Assembly: GCA_902786925.1 (NCBI GenBank)
Contig: CADAEK010000026.1
Location: 1-34,560, forward strand
DNA: 34,560 nucleotides
Direction: 5' to 3'
DNA from: an uncultured Bacteroidales bacterium
Lineage (GTDB): Bacteria; Bacteroidota; Bacteroidia; Bacteroidales; Bacteroidaceae
A program made the position numbers and the translations under genes. Below the pieces are notes generated by a model. It did not search any database. It saw only the letters and a list, made by a program, of their open reading frames with translations, and had not been told where the DNA came from. Below, in pieces: positions 32,803-34,560 of this stretch. Position 1 is the stretch's first letter. Every line of letters begins with the position of its first letter.

Positions 32803-33444
32803 TTACTGACCAATATACTTCAAGATGATATCAACAATTTCGTCTTCCGTCTTATTGTCGGCAGAAATGACCAGTTGATAGTTGCGCGTGTCATAGCGAG
32901 ATTTGCCCGTATATCTCTTGATATAATTCTCGCGCATCTCATCCACTTTTTTTATAATCTTCATAGCCGCCTCTCTCGTCATGTGCTGCTTGCGCATGAC
33001 GCGCTCCAAGCGAGACTCAAGCGAAGCCTGAATAAAGATGTTGATGTGATTCGGATGGTCGCGGAACACATGGAATCCACTGCGTCCAGCCACCACGCAA
33101 GAGCCCTCATTAGCGAGGTTCTCCAGAATCAGCGTTTCTGTTTTAAACATCTCGTCGGTAGTAATCAAATCTGGCTCATCACTCATCTTAGGCATGTAAT
33201 AGTAAGATCTCATGTCAAGACCAATGTTGAGGATGCGCAGCACATCTGCCCACCATCCGTGTTTGCGTCCCTTCAGCTTCTCAATTTCTGCAACGGTGAG
33301 GTTATATTCCTTCTGCAAAGCCTGGATAAGCGCTTTGTCATAAAAGGGTACGCCCAATTTATCGGCTAACAAGCGGCCAACGGTACGTCCGCCACTACCT
33401 AGTTCACGATTAATCGCGATAACAAATTTGTCGTTTTTGTTCAT
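32803..33444 (-). CDS. cytidylate kinase-like family protein
   Basis: A 213-aa P-loop kinase of the cytidylate-kinase-like group. The phosphate loop is GSGGRTVG (residues 17-24), preceded by VIAINRELG. The family-typical VPFYDKALI follows, and GSCVVAGRSGFHVF and INIFIQASLESRLERVM mark the core and lid. It is distinct from the canonical CMP kinase (Cmk), and its substrate is not established. It is transcribed alone, converging with the pseudouridine synthase gene. Confidence 0.88.
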   Translation of the reverse strand: MNKNDKFVIAINRELGSGGRTVGRLLADKLGVPFYDKALIQALQKEYNLTVAEIEKLKGRKHGWWADVLRILNIGLDMRSYYYMPKMSDEPDLITTDEMFKTETLILENLANEGSCVVAGRSGFHVFRDHPNHINIFIQASLESRLERVMRKQHMTREAAMKIIKKVDEMRENYIKRYTGKSRYDTRNYQLVISADNKTEDEIVDIILKYIGQ

Positions 33445-33517
33445 GCTATTAGTTTTTTGTGTTTTTTATTGTATATTAGTTTTTCTCTGCTTCTGTAATA
33501 GATTAGTTTTTCTGTTG

Positions 33518-33525
33518 CAAATATA
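33518..33525 (-). promoter_or_regulatory. -7 box for the kinase-like gene
   Basis: TATATTTG on the minus strand, 73 bases upstream of the start codon; an ATTG about 22 bases upstream is a weak -33 candidate. Confidence 0.5.
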
Positions 33526-33670
33526 CGAGTATTCTTTTAACTTCATGCAATATTTGAATATTTTTTTTACTTTTTGATGAATTAGTCACTTTTCGGAAGA
33601 AAATAGTGAACTCACAAACGAAAGTTGAGAGCATTTTTTCCCCTCTCAGCAATAAAAAGTGTCCCATATC

Positions 33671-33720
33671 GTAAAAAAGAGAAACCGCCTCGTTTGTTCA
33701 TCGCGAACAGCCGAAGCGGT
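33671..33720 (-). terminator. terminator of the candidate small RNA
   Basis: On the minus strand ACCGCTTCG…CGAGGCGGT (33720-33684), with an inner TGTTC/GAACA stem, followed by TTCTCTTTTTTAC. The hairpin also has TCTTTTGTCTC on the plus side. Confidence 0.65.
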
Positions 33721-33848
33721 CTTTTGTCTCTAACATCTTATGGTTTACGTAATTCTAAAGTTGGTGTCTCACGACACTTGTCCTTAATATTATTATGAGT
33801 AAAGATGCAACTGGCAAATCAATACGTTATCAAAGTACTTTTGCAATT
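33672..33848 (-). ncRNA. candidate small RNA, about 175 nt
   Basis: On the minus strand a promoter (-33-like ATTG, 20 bases, TAACTTTG) is followed about 135-170 bases later by a GC-rich hairpin and a T-rich tail, with no convincing protein between. The interval holds a small hairpin GTGTC-GTGA-GACAC (33766-33779) and the palindrome GCAATTGC near the 5' end. The start (near 33848) is set from the -7 box and the end from the T tract. I do not recognise the family. A short reading frame ending KCRETPTLELRKP lies inside but has no start codon. Confidence 0.5.
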
Positions 33849-33854
33849 GCGATG

Positions 33855-33886
33855 CAAAGTTACGGACTATCTTCACGTCCCACAAT
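33855..33886 (-). promoter_or_regulatory. promoter of the candidate small RNA
   Basis: On the minus strand ATTG (33886-33883), 20 bases, TAACTTTG (33862-33855). The -33 box has one mismatch to TTTG; the spacing is exact. Confidence 0.55.
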
Positions 33887-33990
33887 ACCTAAAATATGTG
33901 ATTTCATACCATCAGGTTGGTATAGTGGTGTTTGTCCCTAACGTTTTGTGTGATGCAATACTCACTTTCTTGCTGCTGATACTCATTGTT

Positions 33991-34025
33991 GGGGAGAGGC
34001 AGTCAAGGGTTCAAGGTGAAGGGTA
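33991..34025 (+). repeat. dispersed repeat, GGGTTCAAGGTGAAGGGT type
   Basis: GGGGAGAGGC, then AGGGTTCAAGGTGAAGGGT, the same sequence pair as at 1094-1126. The open frame running through 33805-34026 ends inside this repeat and is not considered a gene. Confidence 0.75.
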
Positions 34026-34095
34026 AACTGAGGGCTGAAGGATGAGGGCTGAGGGATGATGTCTAATGTCAAAAGTCTAAAGTCAATTCTCAATT

Positions 34096-34180
34096 GTCAA
34101 CGTTTGTAGCAGCGAGAGCAGAGTCAAGTGTACATGAACTATGCCGAGTCGCGCCCAAACCTCAGCGAAGCTAATTGTCA
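34096..34180 (-). repeat. inverted copy of the 88-bp repeat
   Basis: Read on the minus strand it matches the repeat at 7374-7549 (TTAGCTTCGCTGAGGTTTGG, CGACTCGGCATAGTTCA, CTCTGCTCTCGCTGCTACAAACG) with small differences, for example TCATGTACACTTGA where the tandem copies have TCAAGTACACTTGA. A single copy is present here. Confidence 0.88.
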
Positions 34181-34560
34181 ATTAAATTAGGCCGTGCAAG
34201 GCTCTACCATTTCAGGGCTTTGCCCCCAGATTTTTAATAGATTTTGATTGATTTGACTTCGTCGAGCTAAAGGTTCTTGCGCAGCAATAAAGCCCCTAAG
34301 AGCCGTCCGAGGCTCCCATTCGTGCCATTTGTGGGCGTTCTAAATCATCGCGAAGCGGTATGTTGGCTTAAACGAAAACTTTGTTGACGAAGACGAAAGG
34401 ACGAAATCTGTGAACCGCATAATTGTAGCCATTAAATGCACGGGGTATGAAAAAGATTTGCTATCTTTGTGGCCGAATTCTAGAAAAAGCACGTATAATA
34501 ATAGGTATTTAGACAATTTTGCTGCTCATCATGAGCAATGTGTTTATGACTTTCGCATAG
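34181..34560. other. non-coding tail with repeats, a promoter box and a palindrome
   Basis: No gene is seen. It repeats phrases from the block at 1.5-2.0 kb (GGCTCTACCATTTC, GGGCTTTGCCCC, TTTTTAATAGATTTTGAT, GGTATGTTGGCTTAAACGAA). A plus-strand TATCTTTG (34462-34469) is a possible -7 box reading out of the window. A 15-base palindrome TGCTCAT-C-ATGAGCA (34523-34537) lies about 55 bases after it, where it could be an operator or leader hairpin for a gene beyond the right edge. Confidence 0.6.

Noticed and set aside
33795..33941. 48-codon plus-strand frame (MSKDATGKSIRYQS… ending YSGVCP) preceded by a 15-codon frame at 33740
   Set aside because: The sequence looks protein-like but there is no ribosome-binding signal or promoter; the minus-strand promoter-terminator pair explains the region better. 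Kept as an alternative only.
33805..34026. 73-codon plus-strand frame
   Set aside because: It runs into a dispersed repeat at its 3' end, has no family similarity, and overlaps the candidate small RNA.

Overview
The window looks like a chromosomal segment of a Bacteroidales bacterium, most likely a Prevotellaceae member. Several things point there. Promoters carry the Bacteroidota -7 box TAnnTTTG, in two cases with a TTTG -33 box 19-20 nt upstream. The protein families are typical of the phylum: DUF1573, DUF4837, DUF4421, DUF5686, DUF6078, a long YidC and a type IX secretion C-terminal domain. Intergenic DNA is AT-rich and repeat-laden. No rRNA or tRNA gene was seen.

Layout. 1-3.3 kb is decayed DNA: a 5'-truncated, frameshifted alpha/beta hydrolase, about 1.6 kb of structured dispersed repeats including a two-armed 11-bp tandem array, and an IS21-type istB remnant. 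3.3-6.8 kb (minus) holds a POT peptide transporter behind yidC. 6.96-7.4 kb (plus) is a secreted DUF1573 protein, followed by two tandem 88-bp repeats. 7.6-17.0 kb is an eight-gene minus-strand operon: rlmN, DUF4837 lipoprotein, a PdxA-like protein, an LPG-synthase-type membrane protein, an ATP-grasp enzyme, a CDP-alcohol phosphatidyltransferase, a HAD protein and a DUF5686 outer-membrane-type protein. Neighbours overlap or lie within 37 bp. glyA lies just upstream behind its own promoter. 18.9-22.0 kb (plus) has DUF6078-rarA and then a small membrane protein and an OmpH/Skp-like lipoprotein. 22.3-30.2 kb (minus) has galE, a 1456-aa CotH/lamin-tail surface protein, a DUF4421 protein and a Gfo/Idh/MocA oxidoreductase. 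30.3-32.7 kb (plus) has an RlmD-type methyltransferase and an RluA-type pseudouridine synthase. 32.8-33.4 kb (minus) is a cytidylate-kinase-like protein. The last 1.1 kb has no convincing protein gene but does hold a candidate small RNA and more dispersed repeats.

How the genes work together. Three genes modify rRNA (rlmN, rlmD-like, rluA-like), and several serve envelope biogenesis (yidC, OmpH, the lipid-type cluster, DUF5686, DUF4421). The strongest candidate for an undescribed system is the stretch 7.6-15 kb. There a set of genes that look able to make, modify and translocate a phospholipid or lipid head group is co-transcribed with a PdxA homologue. That homologue has lost all three metal-binding histidines of the enzyme family, so it is probably not an ordinary vitamin B6 enzyme. 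Other signals worth attention are the mirrored 11-bp repeat array with a palindromic centre, the roughly 175-nt candidate ncRNA near 33.7 kb, and a 16-bp inverted repeat around the galE promoter region.
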